Positions 43,399 through 52,866 of a DNA stretch of 64,000 nucleotides are shown piece after piece. Every line of letters begins with the position of its first letter. The stretch's first letter is position 1. Location: assembly GCF_024347195.1 (NCBI RefSeq), contig NZ_AP025281.1, positions 5,084,001-5,148,000 of the forward strand, read 5' to 3'. Made by a program: the position numbers and the translations under genes. Below the pieces are notes generated by a model. It made no database searches. It had not been told where the DNA came from and worked only from the letters and a program-made list of their open reading frames with translations. This DNA comes from Aliamphritea hakodatensis (lineage in GTDB: Bacteria; Pseudomonadota; Gammaproteobacteria; Pseudomonadales; Balneatricaceae).

Positions 43399-44259
43399 AT
43401 GTCTACTGATTTTCTCGGCTTTGGCCTGGGTCTGCGTACTGACCATTTCCACGACGTACTGGAAACCAAACCTAAAAACATAGACTGGTTCGAGATTATC
43501 TCGGAAAACTTCATGGTGGATGGCGGCAAGCCAAAATACTACCTGCACGCAATTCGCGAACATTACCCAATGGTAATGCACGGCGTCTCTATGTCTCTGG
43601 GTTCCACTGACCCGCTGGACATGGATTACATGAAACGCCTCAAGCAACTGCACGACGAATTACAGCCCGAATGGCTGTCAGATCACCTGTGCTGGACCGG
43701 CATTAACGGTATCAACACCCACGATCTGCTGCCCGTTCCCTATACCGAAGAAGCCCTGGATCTGATGGTTGAACGTATCAAACAGGCACAGGATTACATG
43801 GGCCGGCAAATTCTGCTGGAAAACCCTTCCAGCTACATCAGCTTCGACGACTCAGCCATTCCTGAATGGGAATTCCTCGCCGCGCTGACTGAACGGGCCG
43901 ACTGTCACATCCTGTTCGACGTTAATAACATTTATGTCAGCGCCCGTAACCACGGTTTTGACCCGCTGGAATACATTAAGAAAACCCCGGCCGACCGGGT
44001 CAAACAATTCCACCTTGCCGGGCATACCGACTACGGCGACTACATTATCGACACCCATGACCATGACGTACCTGATCCGGTCTGGGAGCTGTATAAAGAA
44101 GCCCTGCTGCACTTTGGCCCGGTGAGCACCATGATCGAACGGGACGGTAATATTCCACCGTTCGAAGATTTACGCGGCGAACTGCAAATCGCCCGTAAAA
44201 TCGCCAACGAAACCCTCGGCCCTGAGCAACTGACACCCCGTTATCAGGAGGCTGTGTGA
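43399..44259 (+). CDS. bufB: MNIO (DUF692) bufferin maturase BufB
   Basis: 286 residues of the DUF692 TIM-barrel family, multinuclear non-heme iron oxidative enzymes that modify cysteines of RiPP precursors (as MbnB does in methanobactin). Likely metal ligands are visible: H61 (VMHGVSMSLGS), H96 (LSDHLCW), E141 (LLENPSSY), D174 and N177 (FDVNNIYV), H205 and H209 (FHLAGH), D218-H222 (DTHDH) and E247 (IERDGN). The N-terminal GFGLGLRTDHF is the family opening. It acts on the precursor at 42675 in the cytoplasm. Its stop overlaps the next start as GTGA. Confidence 0.93.
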   Translation: MSTDFLGFGLGLRTDHFHDVLETKPKNIDWFEIISENFMVDGGKPKYYLHAIREHYPMVMHGVSMSLGSTDPLDMDYMKRLKQLHDELQPEWLSDHLCWTGINGINTHDLLPVPYTEEALDLMVERIKQAQDYMGRQILLENPSSYISFDDSAIPEWEFLAALTERADCHILFDVNNIYVSARNHGFDPLEYIKKTPADRVKQFHLAGHTDYGDYIIDTHDHDVPDPVWELYKEALLHFGPVSTMIERDGNIPPFEDLRGELQIARKIANETLGPEQLTPRYQEAV

Positions 44260-45047
44260 GCGATTTACATGAACGCCAGCAACAGCTGCTGGATTACATC
44301 ATGGGCAAGCCATCGGATATCCATGAGCATATTCAGGACCGTGGCAAAGTCAGCGTCGACATTCAGCTGCATATTTACCGCAACGCCTATCAGGTCAGTT
44401 TCTGGGAAACCCTGGACACCGACCATGAGATTCTCGGTAAGTATCTGGGCGATGATATGTTCAACACCATGGTTCGGGACTATATTGCCGCATACCCCTC
44501 CACTTTCCGCTCATTACGGGATTTTGGCGACCGTTTACCGAAATTTCTCACTGAAAACGAATCCTTCAGCCCTCACCCTCAAATCGCTGAACTGGCCCGG
44601 TTTGAACGGGAGCTGCTGATTGCCTTTGATTCTATGGATGCACAGATGTGCAGCCGTGAAGACCTGACCCGGATTACGCCGGAACAGTGGGCACAGCTGA
44701 AAGTAGAATTTCACCCCAGCGTCAGAGCCTTTATTACCGGCTATAACGTGGTGGATATCTGGCAGCATCTTAAAGCCGACCGCAGCCCACCGGATGCACT
44801 GGCCCGCAATGAATACTGGATCCTGTGGCGCAACCGTGACCGGCTCACCGAATTTGCCAGCCTGGACGGCTTCGAACAGGCCATGTACGAAACCTTCAGT
44901 AAAGGCTACAACCTTGAACAGACCGCTGAATTCCTGATTGAAATCAGCAATTCAGACCCAACCGAGAAACTGCTCACCACCCTGTTCAGCTGGCTGGACC
45001 GGGGCTGGATTACCCGCCTGCACGCCGGCCTGAACGTGGTCAGCTAA
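44256..45047 (+). CDS. bufC: DUF2063 bufferin partner protein BufC
   Basis: 263 residues with an N-terminal DUF2063 domain (about 5-95; LHIYRNAYQVSFWETLDTDHEILGKYLGDDMF) and a C-terminal helical/winged domain. In bufferin, HvfC and methanobactin (MbnC) systems this protein pairs with the MNIO enzyme and presents the precursor. It starts with GTG, overlapping the bufB stop, with CAGGAGG directly upstream, so the two are made in equal amounts. No bufD-type DoxX membrane gene follows here. Confidence 0.9.
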   Translation: MSDLHERQQQLLDYIMGKPSDIHEHIQDRGKVSVDIQLHIYRNAYQVSFWETLDTDHEILGKYLGDDMFNTMVRDYIAAYPSTFRSLRDFGDRLPKFLTENESFSPHPQIAELARFERELLIAFDSMDAQMCSREDLTRITPEQWAQLKVEFHPSVRAFITGYNVVDIWQHLKADRSPPDALARNEYWILWRNRDRLTEFASLDGFEQAMYETFSKGYNLEQTAEFLIEISNSDPTEKLLTTLFSWLDRGWITRLHAGLNVVS

Positions 45048-45069
45048 CATCCGTTACAACTCTCCAGAA

Positions 45070-45897
45070 TTACATATCCGCAATTAACTGACTGATTAAT
45101 TGCGGATTGGCATCCCGCAACGTAGGCAAGTCAAACCGTGCGGCGGCAATTGTGCTGCGTTCGATATCTGCCACCAACAGCACTTCATCTTCACCGGCCC
45201 GGGCAAGCACTTCCCCACGGGCACCAAGAATCTGACTGCCGCCCCAGAAACGGGCTCCCAGCTCAATGTCACAGCGGTTCGCCATAATGACTGGCGTGCC
45301 ATACGTCATCGCCATATACGTCAGATTAGCCTGCCAGTTTTGCGGGTTAGAAAACTCATCGCTGACGACACCTTCTGCCGAATTGATCGGTGCCACTAAT
45401 ACCTCAGGCTTACGTAACATACCCGCATATACCAGACCGGGATTCCACAGATCTGCGCAGATCAGCGACAATGCCGACCAGTTAGTCTTTATTTCCTGAG
45501 TATTAAGCGCGGTGCCCGGTGTATACAACTTGCCTTCTTCCAGGCTGCCATAAGTAGGCAGGTTCAACTTGCGGTGCACAGCGGTGACCTTGCCATCCTG
45601 CAGCCAGGCCGCGGCATTGTAGTATTCACCGGGAGTGGCCTCTTCAACAAAGCCGCATACCACCCGAATGCCTTTGCACCTTTCCGCCAGCGCCAGCAAG
45701 CGGGGATCACCCGCCGGCATAGCCAGTGCCGGCACCTGCCGCCCCAACTGATAGCCGGTCAGCGACAGCTCGGGAAACACCAGCACTTCCACCCCCTGAT
45801 CCCGGGCGGCAGCAATGTATTCTTCATGCTGTTGCAGATTGGCTGCAATATCCCCGGGAACCACGCCTATTTGCGCCACCCCAGCCCGTAAACTCAT
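45070..45897 (-). CDS. Nitrilase-superfamily carbon-nitrogen hydrolase
   Basis: 275 residues with the Glu-Lys-Cys catalytic set: E in FPELSLTGY, K in HRKLNLPTYG and C in LICADLWNP. Members hydrolyse amides or N-carbamoyl compounds (for example omega-amidase, carbamoylputrescine or formamide hydrolases). The start at 45897 (MSLRAG) has CGGAG eight bases upstream; the frame from 45924 lacks a site. It lies downstream of the betaine transporter genes, beyond a terminator, so it may be separate. Substrate unknown. Confidence 0.88.
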   Translation of the reverse strand: MSLRAGVAQIGVVPGDIAANLQQHEEYIAAARDQGVEVLVFPELSLTGYQLGRQVPALAMPAGDPRLLALAERCKGIRVVCGFVEEATPGEYYNAAAWLQDGKVTAVHRKLNLPTYGSLEEGKLYTPGTALNTQEIKTNWSALSLICADLWNPGLVYAGMLRKPEVLVAPINSAEGVVSDEFSNPQNWQANLTYMAMTYGTPVIMANRCDIELGARFWGGSQILGARGEVLARAGEDEVLLVADIERSTIAAARFDLPTLRDANPQLISQLIADM

Positions 45898-45927
45898 ATT
45901 CAGTACTCCGTTTTTTCCCGGCAAACG

Positions 45928-45950
45928 AAAACGCCCGGCATAACCGGGCG
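45928..45950 (-). terminator. Terminator of choline/betaine ABC operon
   Basis: CGCCCGG-N5-CCGGGCG with a T4 run on the minus-strand side. It separates the binding-protein gene from the nitrilase-family gene. Confidence 0.8.
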
Positions 45951-45972
45951 TCAGATGCTTCAGCGGTTAAGC

Positions 45973-46860
45973 TTAAATCAGACCCTGTTCGGTCAGGAAG
46001 CCCTTCGCCACCTTTTCGATCGTCTCTTTATTCACATCCACTTTAGCATTCAGCTCAGCCATGCTCTGATCATTCAGGCGGGACGCCAGATCATTCATCA
46101 GGCCTTCAAGGGCAGGATTCGCTTCCAGCGCCTCAGCACGGATCACCGGTGTTAACGCGTAAACCGGGAAGTAATTCTTATCATCTTTCAGGACGACAAA
46201 ATCAAACGCCGGGATACGGCCGTCGGTGGCAAATACCAGCGAGATGTTCACCTGACCTTCTTTCAGCGCCTGATAGGTCAGACCGGTATCCATACGCTTC
46301 ACCTGAGAACGGTCAAATTTAAAGCCATAGGCTTTCTGTAACGGCTTCAGACCATCGGCACGGGCAGCAAACTCCGCATTACAGGCAAACAGCAGCTCAT
46401 CACCGGCATTCACCGCCTTACTCAGGTCAGACAGGCTGGAAATGCCCTTTTCTGCCGCTTCGGCACGGCGCATGGCCAGCGCATAGGTATTGTTCACCTT
46501 AGAAGGGTTCAGCCATACCAGACCTTTTTCAGCATCCAGCTCTTTTACCTTGTTGTAGCCATCTTCCATGCTCAGCGGATCTTTGATCTTGTTAAAGTTG
46601 ATCAGCGCCGTACCGGTATATTCCCAGTAAAGATCAATCTGGCCGTTCACCTGGGCTTTGCGCAGCACCGCGGTACCCATCCCGGCACGGGTATCCACAT
46701 CAACACCTTTCGCCGCCAGATACTGGCTGGTCATGGATGTCAGCAGCTGTTGTTCGGTGAAGTTTTTACCGCCGACTACCAGTGCTTCGGCATTTGCCTG
46801 TACAGCACCGGTGAGAAACATACCGGCTGCCAGCGTTTTCAGTAGCTTTGTTATTTTCAT
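45973..46860 (-). CDS. Glycine betaine/choline ABC substrate-binding protein (OpuCC/OsmX-type)
   Basis: 295 residues with a Sec signal (about 1-25, ends ANAEAL), then the quaternary-amine binding fold: LVVGGKNFTEQQLLTSMTSQYL, a WEYTGTALI segment with aromatic residues that line a cation-pi cage, and VFATDGRIPAFDFVVLKDD. It delivers choline, betaine or related osmolytes to the two permeases. The start at 46860 (MKITKLL) gives a normal signal peptide. It is last in a permease-ATPase-permease-binding protein operon. Confidence 0.92.
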   Translation of the reverse strand: MKITKLLKTLAAGMFLTGAVQANAEALVVGGKNFTEQQLLTSMTSQYLAAKGVDVDTRAGMGTAVLRKAQVNGQIDLYWEYTGTALINFNKIKDPLSMEDGYNKVKELDAEKGLVWLNPSKVNNTYALAMRRAEAAEKGISSLSDLSKAVNAGDELLFACNAEFAARADGLKPLQKAYGFKFDRSQVKRMDTGLTYQALKEGQVNISLVFATDGRIPAFDFVVLKDDKNYFPVYALTPVIRAEALEANPALEGLMNDLASRLNDQSMAELNAKVDVNKETIEKVAKGFLTEQGLI

Positions 46861-46938
46861 TCTCTGGTCCCTACCCTTCATTATCGTTGCTTGTTTTTCG
46901 TTTTTTTATGCGTACTCCGGCGTTCTTCGCCGCCGGTG

Positions 46939-47673
46939 TTACTTATTCATCCGCAGAGGGTTCACCCCTTTGGGGACGATGAAAAATGCCAGCGCGCCGA
47001 CGCTGATATCCACCATCACCGCCAGCAGAGACGTCGGTATCGCGCCCGCCAACAGCATCGGCATTTCATCCAGATCAATCCCGGTAAAAATCAGCTCCCC
47101 AAGGCCACCGCCGCCGATCAGGAACGCCAGCGGTACGGTGCCCACATTGATCGTCAGTGCGGTGCGGATACCGGCAAAAATCACATACAGGGCATTGGGA
47201 ATTTCCACCCGCAGCAAAATCTGTCCGGGGGTCATACCCATCCCGTTCGCCGCTTCTTTAAGGTGATCAGGTACTGCCAGCAGCCCCACATAGGTATTGC
47301 GCACAATCGGCAGCAGGGTCGCCACACACAGGGCAAATACGGCCGGGGTTGAGCCTATGCCTAAAAAGCTCATCGACAGCGCCAGAATTGCCAGCGTTGG
47401 CACAGTGGTACCGATATTCAGCACCTGCATCACCGGCTCAGCAATGCGCTTACAGGCCGGCCGGCTGAGCCAGATACCCAGCGGTACTGCCAGAATAATG
47501 GCCGCACTGCCTGACATCGCCGACAACTGCATGTGTTGCCCGCTGAGGTATACGATGTCTTCCCAGTAATAAAAGAAATCATCAATCAGACCGCTGCTCT
47601 GGCTCACCACCCCGAGGTAAAACGTCCCCAGTAAGATCACCAGCCAGAACAAAACCTTTTTAGACTTCACCAT
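46939..47673 (-). CDS. Quaternary-amine ABC permease
   Basis: About 244 residues, six membrane helices; binding-protein-dependent permease with the EAA-type loop KEAANGMGMTPGQILLRVEIP. The ATG at 47673 overlaps the ATPase gene end by 14 bases. It forms a heterodimer with the permease at 48864-49622. The OpuC-type layout points to osmoprotectant uptake. Confidence 0.9.
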   Translation of the reverse strand: MVKSKKVLFWLVILLGTFYLGVVSQSSGLIDDFFYYWEDIVYLSGQHMQLSAMSGSAAIILAVPLGIWLSRPACKRIAEPVMQVLNIGTTVPTLAILALSMSFLGIGSTPAVFALCVATLLPIVRNTYVGLLAVPDHLKEAANGMGMTPGQILLRVEIPNALYVIFAGIRTALTINVGTVPLAFLIGGGGLGELIFTGIDLDEMPMLLAGAIPTSLLAVMVDISVGALAFFIVPKGVNPLRMNK

Positions 47674-48814
47674 GCTGAACACCCGACTGCTGAGCTTCAC
47701 GGCTGCGGTAGGTTGCCCCCAGATAATGGGTCACGCCCCGCTGGGAAATCTCACCCCGGAAAATACCTTCACCGTCGACACAGGGCATCCAGGTGGTGTC
47801 TTTGCTGAACATAGCTGAGGCAACACTGCGCAGGTCATCATCTACCCGGGCAATAGCCCGCAAACCATGGAAATGATCACCACAACGGCCCCGCTTGGCG
47901 GTGGCCAGATCCCGGGTGATGGAGCCGATCGGCCGCCCCAGAGTATCCACCATGGTCACCGCCACATAATCGTTGTTCTGCATGATCTCCAGCGCCTTCT
48001 GCAAATCATCATCCGGCTTCACCGGTGTGGGAGCCGGGGTCATGACATCCGCCACTTTGGCCAGCCGCAGGCGCTTGAGGGTACGGTCGGTACCGACAAA
48101 ATCTTCCACAAATTTATTGCAGGGATGCGCTAACAGGGCGTCCGGTGAATCGAACTGAATCAGCTTACCGGCATTGAAGATGGCAACTTTGTCCGCCATC
48201 TTCACCGCTTCATCGATGTCATGGCTGACGAACAGAATGGTTTTCTGCAGCTCTTCCTGCATCTTCAGAAACTCATCCTGAATAACCTCCCGGTTAATCG
48301 GATCAATCGCACCGAAAGGCTCATCCATCAGCATCACCGGCGGATCAGCCGCCAGTGCACGGATAACGCCCACCCGCTGCTGCTGACCACCGGAAAGTTC
48401 CCGGGGATAACGCTGCATGAACGTCTTCGGCTCCAGCGCCACCATTGCCAGCAATTCTTCAGCCCTTGCCAGATAGCGCTTTTTATCCCAGCCCAGTAAC
48501 CGGGGAACGATGGAAATGTTTTCCGCAATGGTCATGTTGGGAAACAGACCGATCTGCTGAATCACGTAACCGATGTTACGGCGCAGGCTGATGGTATCCA
48601 GGGTGCTGGTATCTTCCCCGTTGATCAGTACCCGGCCGGACGTCGGCGGAATGATCCGGTTCAGCATTTTCAGGGTGGTGGTTTTACCGCAGCCGGACGG
48701 GCCAAGTAATACACAGATCTCGCCTTTCGGCACCGTCATATTGATATTATCTGCCGCGGTAACCACGCCATCCGGTGTCTCGAATATTTTTGTGAGGTTT
48801 TCTAACTGAATCAC
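47660..48814 (-). CDS. Quaternary-amine ABC ATPase with CBS domains
   Basis: 384 residues: ATPase domain with Walker A (GPSGCGKTTT), signature LSGGQQQR, Walker B (VMLMDEP) and the H-loop (SHDIDEAVKMADK). The C-terminal part holds a CBS pair (about 262-370; VADVMTPAPTPVKPDDDL). In OpuA/OpuC transporters CBS domains sense ionic strength, so activity is expected to rise with osmolarity. It lies between the two permease genes. Confidence 0.95.
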   Translation of the reverse strand: MIQLENLTKIFETPDGVVTAADNINMTVPKGEICVLLGPSGCGKTTTLKMLNRIIPPTSGRVLINGEDTSTLDTISLRRNIGYVIQQIGLFPNMTIAENISIVPRLLGWDKKRYLARAEELLAMVALEPKTFMQRYPRELSGGQQQRVGVIRALAADPPVMLMDEPFGAIDPINREVIQDEFLKMQEELQKTILFVSHDIDEAVKMADKVAIFNAGKLIQFDSPDALLAHPCNKFVEDFVGTDRTLKRLRLAKVADVMTPAPTPVKPDDDLQKALEIMQNNDYVAVTMVDTLGRPIGSITRDLATAKRGRCGDHFHGLRAIARVDDDLRSVASAMFSKDTTWMPCVDGEGIFRGEISQRGVTHYLGATYRSREAQQSGVQHGEV

Positions 48815-48863
48815 GGGACACTCTCTTATTGATTAAATTCTCAGAAATCCTGACGGGTCTGAA

Positions 48864-49622
48864 TCAGGCAGAAACACCTTTGGGCGTCAGTTTTCGCTGG
48901 CAGTACAGCAGGCCGTAGTCCGCAATGATGGCCAACAGGCTGACTGCCAGCGCACCGGCAATCAGCTGGCGCGGATCAGTCTGGGTGATACCCCGACTGA
49001 TCAGGGTGCCCAGCCCGCCGGCACCGATGTAGGCAGCAATCGCCATGACACCGATATTCATTACCACCGCGGTACGGATACCGGCAAAAATCACCGGAAT
49101 AGCCAACGGAATTTCCACCAGCCGGAGCCGCTGTACCGGTGTCATACCCAACCCCCGGGCAGCCTCACGCAACGCCGGATCAACATTATTAATCGCCGCA
49201 TAGGTATTTCGGATAATGGGTAGCTGGGAATAAAGCAGGACAGCAATGACCGCCGGCAGATAGCCAATGCCCTGTCCAAACAGCGACAGCACGGGAATCA
49301 TCAGGCCAAACAGTGCAATGGACGGAACGGTAATAATGACCGATGCGGTGTACAGCACCACGGCAGCCACCGATTCGTTCTGGGTAATGGCAATGCCGAT
49401 AGGCACACCGGTCAGAATCGCCAGCCCGACCGCCACGCCCACCAGAGAAATATGCTCCAGTGTCAGGCTGAAAATCAGTGACCAGCTCTCAGCAATAAAT
49501 GCCAGTGTTTCCAATTTCACACCTCTGTATTTGTTCTTATTGATGGGTAGCTGTGCAGTTACCTGGCAGAGAAAAACCACGATAATGATTAAAAACCAAC
49601 CAATAGGATAATTTTGCGACAA
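48864..49622 (-). CDS. Quaternary-amine ABC permease (first gene of operon)
   Basis: Permease with the loop REAARGLGMTPVQRLRLVEIP and six core helices, partner of the permease at 46939. The start is uncertain: TTG at 49622 gives an extra hydrophobic N-terminal helix but has no ribosome site; GTG at 49520 (VKLETLAF) gives the usual family N terminus with AGAGG only one base before. The true start is likely between or at 49520. It opens the operon. Confidence 0.85.
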   Translation of the reverse strand: MSQNYPIGWFLIIIVVFLCQVTAQLPINKNKYRGVKLETLAFIAESWSLIFSLTLEHISLVGVAVGLAILTGVPIGIAITQNESVAAVVLYTASVIITVPSIALFGLMIPVLSLFGQGIGYLPAVIAVLLYSQLPIIRNTYAAINNVDPALREAARGLGMTPVQRLRLVEIPLAIPVIFAGIRTAVVMNIGVMAIAAYIGAGGLGTLISRGITQTDPRQLIAGALAVSLLAIIADYGLLYCQRKLTPKGVSA

Positions 49623-49772
49623 TCTCTACATATAATCCGACAATTAACCCTACAAACCAGTTGGAAATATACTTAAGTCATCGAAAATTAAGATAATTTG
49701 CTGGCGTATCCGCCCCCAGTGCCCCTAGCAGGTGAAAGGGCTGGGCTTTTTACACCAGTTGTTGCAAAAAAA

Positions 49773-49786
49773 CGATAAATTTATCG
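49773..49786. promoter_or_regulatory. 14-base palindrome upstream of LysR gene and ABC operon
   Basis: CGATAAATTTATCG is a perfect palindrome in AT-rich DNA about 150 bases from each of the divergent starts. It is a candidate operator for the LysR regulator or another repressor. The remaining 293 bases hold no gene. Confidence 0.4.
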
Positions 49787-49915
49787 AAAAATTGCCTGAT
49801 GGCGACGCAGAATATTCACAGGTTCCGGCACCGGAAGCCCCTGAGCGACTGGCCAGCCGCCCCGCCCGGCTGCTAGGATTGAGCCAATTCCACTGTCCTG
49901 CGGTACTGCCTGATT

Positions 49916-50851
49916 ATGCGTCGTGACCTGCCTCCGTTTGCTGCCCTGAGAGCCTTTGAAACCGCCGCCCGCCACGAAAGCTTCCGGGCGGCAGCAAAAG
50001 AAGCCTGCCAGACCCCCTCGGCGGTCAGCCATCAGATCCGCACCCTGGAAACCTTTCTGCAGGCAAAGCTGTTTAACCGCGACCGGGGCAAGTCGTCCCT
50101 GACCCCCGCCGGAGAGGAATACCTGCAAACCGTACAGAGCATTTTTCAGCAGCTGGAAGATGCCGGTGCCAGACTGGCCCGCCACGGCGATCCGCAAACC
50201 CTGCGGGTTAACCTCACACATACACTGGCGGCCTGCTGGCTGCTGCCCCGGCTGCCAAAGTTTCAGGCAATGTATCCGGACCTGGATATCCGGCTGATCA
50301 ACTCCGATGACCCGGTTGATCTGCTCTCCGCCAACATTGATATCAGCATCCGCTACGGCCGGGGTCACTGGCCAGGTCTGAAAGCCGAATTCCTGATGCA
50401 TGAAGAACTCTTCATCGTATGCCATCCGGATCTGCTGCCCCGGCTGCCTCCCATGGAGCGACTGAATGAACTGGCCGACAACTTCAGCCTGATTCACTAC
50501 AGCCGGAACGAACAAGAATGGCAGGACTGGCTTAAAGATGCCGGCTACAGCCTGCCAGACATTAAACACCGCATTGATCTGGACAGCCGCCAGTTGGTAC
50601 TTCAGGCCGCCGCCGACGGGCTGGGCATTGCCATTGGCCGGGCCTCTTACGCGGCAGAATTTATCCGCAACGGTAAACTGGCCATTGCCTATCCAATGCG
50701 CAAAGCCACCGATAACGGCTACTATCTGGCCTACCCGCAGGGCAATCGCAACACCAAAACCGAGCGTTTCAGAAACTGGATTCTGGATGAAACCCACCAG
50801 ACAGACCCGCTCTCCACCAACCTGGCCGGGACTGCCCCGGCGGGCAAGTAA
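49916..50851 (+). CDS. LysR-family regulator (GcvA-like)
   Basis: 311 residues: N-terminal HTH (about 7-65; PPFAALRAFETAARHESFRAAAKEACQTPSAVSHQIRTLE) and a LysR substrate domain (about 95-295). Sequence style is GcvA-like. It is divergent from the betaine ABC operon and convergent with the amino acid ABC genes, so it may control the former. A terminator follows; before it, GTAAAGAAA-GCCC repeats at 50868-50895. Confidence 0.92.
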   Translation: MRRDLPPFAALRAFETAARHESFRAAAKEACQTPSAVSHQIRTLETFLQAKLFNRDRGKSSLTPAGEEYLQTVQSIFQQLEDAGARLARHGDPQTLRVNLTHTLAACWLLPRLPKFQAMYPDLDIRLINSDDPVDLLSANIDISIRYGRGHWPGLKAEFLMHEELFIVCHPDLLPRLPPMERLNELADNFSLIHYSRNEQEWQDWLKDAGYSLPDIKHRIDLDSRQLVLQAAADGLGIAIGRASYAAEFIRNGKLAIAYPMRKATDNGYYLAYPQGNRNTKTERFRNWILDETHQTDPLSTNLAGTAPAGK

Positions 50852-50902
50852 AACCGGTAAAAACAGCCCGTAAAGAAAAGCCCGTAAAGAAAGGCCCGGA
50901 CA

Positions 50903-50930
50903 CAAAAAAAGCAGCCGAAGCTGCTTTTTA
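50903..50930. terminator. Bidirectional terminator
   Basis: AGCAGC-CGAA-GCTGCT flanked by A7 and T5 between the LysR gene and the convergent ABC ATPase gene. Confidence 0.92.
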
Positions 50931-50945
50931 CAATGCGTCTGCCCC

Positions 50946-51707
50946 TTACAGAATCTGACTGAGGAACTGCTGAGTACGCGCTTCCCGGGGGTTATTAAAG
51001 AACTCATCCGGGGTGTTTTCTTCAACGATTTCACCGTCGGCCATGAAAATCACCCGGTCTGCCACTTCACGGGCAAAGCCCATTTCATGGGTCACGCACA
51101 GCATGGTCATCCCCTCTTTAGCCAGATCAATCATGGTATCCAGCACCCCGGACACCATTTCCGGGTCCAGTGCTGACGTCGGCTCATCGAACAACATCAG
51201 TTTCGGCTTCATACACAGGCTGCGGGCAATCGCTACCCGCTGCTGCTGACCACCGGACAGCTGCCCGGGATATTTATCCGCCTGCTCCGGAATCCGCACC
51301 TGCTCCAGATACTTCATCGCCAGCCGGCGGGCTTCCCCTTTAGGGACCCCCTGAACCCACATCGGGCCGGCCATACAGTTTTCTGCAATGGTCATATGGG
51401 GAAACAGGTTAAAACTCTGGAACACCATGCCCACTTCGGAACGTACTTTATCGATGCCCTGCATATGCTCATGCAACACCACATCATCAACAATGATTTC
51501 CCCGGACTGATGCGCTTCCAAACGGTTAATACAGCGAATCATCGTGGACTTACCGGAACCGGACGGGCCACAGATAACGATCCGCTCGCCGGGGGTCACT
51601 GACAGGTTTATGTCTTTCAGGCAATGGAAGTCGTCGTACCACTTATTCACATCTTTAAGCTCGACGATCGGTTTAACAGCCACCTCTGGCTTGGATACAG
51701 AATTCAT
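50946..51707 (-). CDS. Polar amino acid ABC ATPase (GlnQ-type)
   Basis: 253 residues with Walker A (GPSGSGKST), signature LSGGQQQR, Walker B (LMLFDEP) and H-loop (THEMGFAREVADRV). This pattern is the PAAT-family ATPase for polar amino acids or opines. Its start is 3 bases from the permease stop, giving a tight operon with the permease and the binding protein upstream. Confidence 0.94.
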   Translation of the reverse strand: MNSVSKPEVAVKPIVELKDVNKWYDDFHCLKDINLSVTPGERIVICGPSGSGKSTMIRCINRLEAHQSGEIIVDDVVLHEHMQGIDKVRSEVGMVFQSFNLFPHMTIAENCMAGPMWVQGVPKGEARRLAMKYLEQVRIPEQADKYPGQLSGGQQQRVAIARSLCMKPKLMLFDEPTSALDPEMVSGVLDTMIDLAKEGMTMLCVTHEMGFAREVADRVIFMADGEIVEENTPDEFFNNPREARTQQFLSQIL

Positions 51708-51710
51708 GGC

Positions 51711-52673
51711 TTACCCCTTGCGGTAACGGCGTTCAATATGGGACTGCGCGTACTCAAGCACCATCGACAGTATCCAGTACAGCATGGCGGCGGTAATCAG
51801 CATTTCCATATGTTTAAAGTCTTTCTGTCCCAGGGTACGGGCCAGGAACATCAGCTCCCAGACACCGATCACCGATACCAGAGAAGAATCTTTCAGCATG
51901 GCAATGAACTGGTTGCCGGTCGGTGGAATAATCAGCGGAATCGCCTGGGGCAGAATGATCCGCCGCATGGTCAGGCCGAACTTAAAGCCGATTGAACGGG
52001 CCGCTTCCCACTGCCCCTTCGGAATGCTCTCAATACCGGCCCGGAAGATTTCCGTCATATAGGCGCCGTAACACAGGGACAGCGCCAGAATACCCGCCGG
52101 CACCGCATCAATGACGAAACCCAGCTGAGGCAGGCCGAGGTAAATCAGATACACCTGCATCAGCAGCGGCAAACCGCGGAAGAAAGAGGTATAAAAACTC
52201 GCCAGGCCGTTGGCAAAACCATTGGATGACAGCTTGGCAACCGCGCCGATAATCGCCAGCACCGAAGCAATCGAAATCGATATCACTGAAATATACAGGG
52301 TCGTCAGAATACCCTGCGATACCATGAACCAGATCTTGCTCTGAATAAATTCAAAGCTCAGGTCAAAGCTGGTAAAAAACAGCATGAACAGACAGGCCAT
52401 AATCAGCCAGACGGTAATCCGCTGGGCATTAAACTTCAGCTTGCCGATCAGCCAGATCCCCAGCGTGATAATGGCTGACAGGGTCACACTGGTGACAAAC
52501 CGCGCATACACGCTGCCTTCGCCATCACTGCCGATGGCCGGTGCCAGCAGCTCGGCAAACCCGGTGCCGGAAAGATCGACCAAAAAAAGCAACACAAAAA
52601 AACATGCATACAAGGCCACCACGAATGGCGTTTTACTCAGTAGTCTGGCCTCTTGCACCGTATCCTGATACAT
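51711..52673 (-). CDS. Polar amino acid ABC permease
   Basis: 320 residues. The C-terminal 210 residues are the HisMQ-type permease core with FYTSFFRGLPLLMQVYLIYLGLPQL and the loop EAARSIGFKFGLTMRRIILPQAIP. The N-terminal 100 residues add three or four extra helices, so one gene replaces the usual permease pair as a homodimer. It is separated from the binding-protein gene by 193 bases with a hairpin at 52827-52850. Confidence 0.92.
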   Translation of the reverse strand: MYQDTVQEARLLSKTPFVVALYACFFVLLFLVDLSGTGFAELLAPAIGSDGEGSVYARFVTSVTLSAIITLGIWLIGKLKFNAQRITVWLIMACLFMLFFTSFDLSFEFIQSKIWFMVSQGILTTLYISVISISIASVLAIIGAVAKLSSNGFANGLASFYTSFFRGLPLLMQVYLIYLGLPQLGFVIDAVPAGILALSLCYGAYMTEIFRAGIESIPKGQWEAARSIGFKFGLTMRRIILPQAIPLIIPPTGNQFIAMLKDSSLVSVIGVWELMFLARTLGQKDFKHMEMLITAAMLYWILSMVLEYAQSHIERRYRKG

Positions 52674-52826
52674 AGATTACACCGCTAAAAAGTCCGGAAT
52701 CGAACTGTATTAAAACAGTCAGAACTGTCTGAAACAGCCCGGAGACATATCAATAAGAACTACAGATTCCAGCTTAGTCCGGTTCAGCCCGGGACAACAG
52801 CAAGACGGTGGAATACTGCATGAAGA

Positions 52827-52850
52827 TAAGCCGCCCGGATGAGCGGCTTA
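52827..52850 (-). other. Hairpin after amino acid binding-protein gene
   Basis: TAAGCCGC pairs with GCGGCTTA around an 8-base loop. No T-run on the coding strand; it probably stabilises the upstream mRNA end and lowers downstream expression. Confidence 0.55.
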
Positions 52851-52866
52851 ATAGAAGTACAGCGGC

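Noticed and set aside
49781..51034. 417-codon minus-strand frame
   Set aside because: It is antisense to a clear LysR gene and runs into the ABC ATPase gene; no ribosome site and no recognisable domain.
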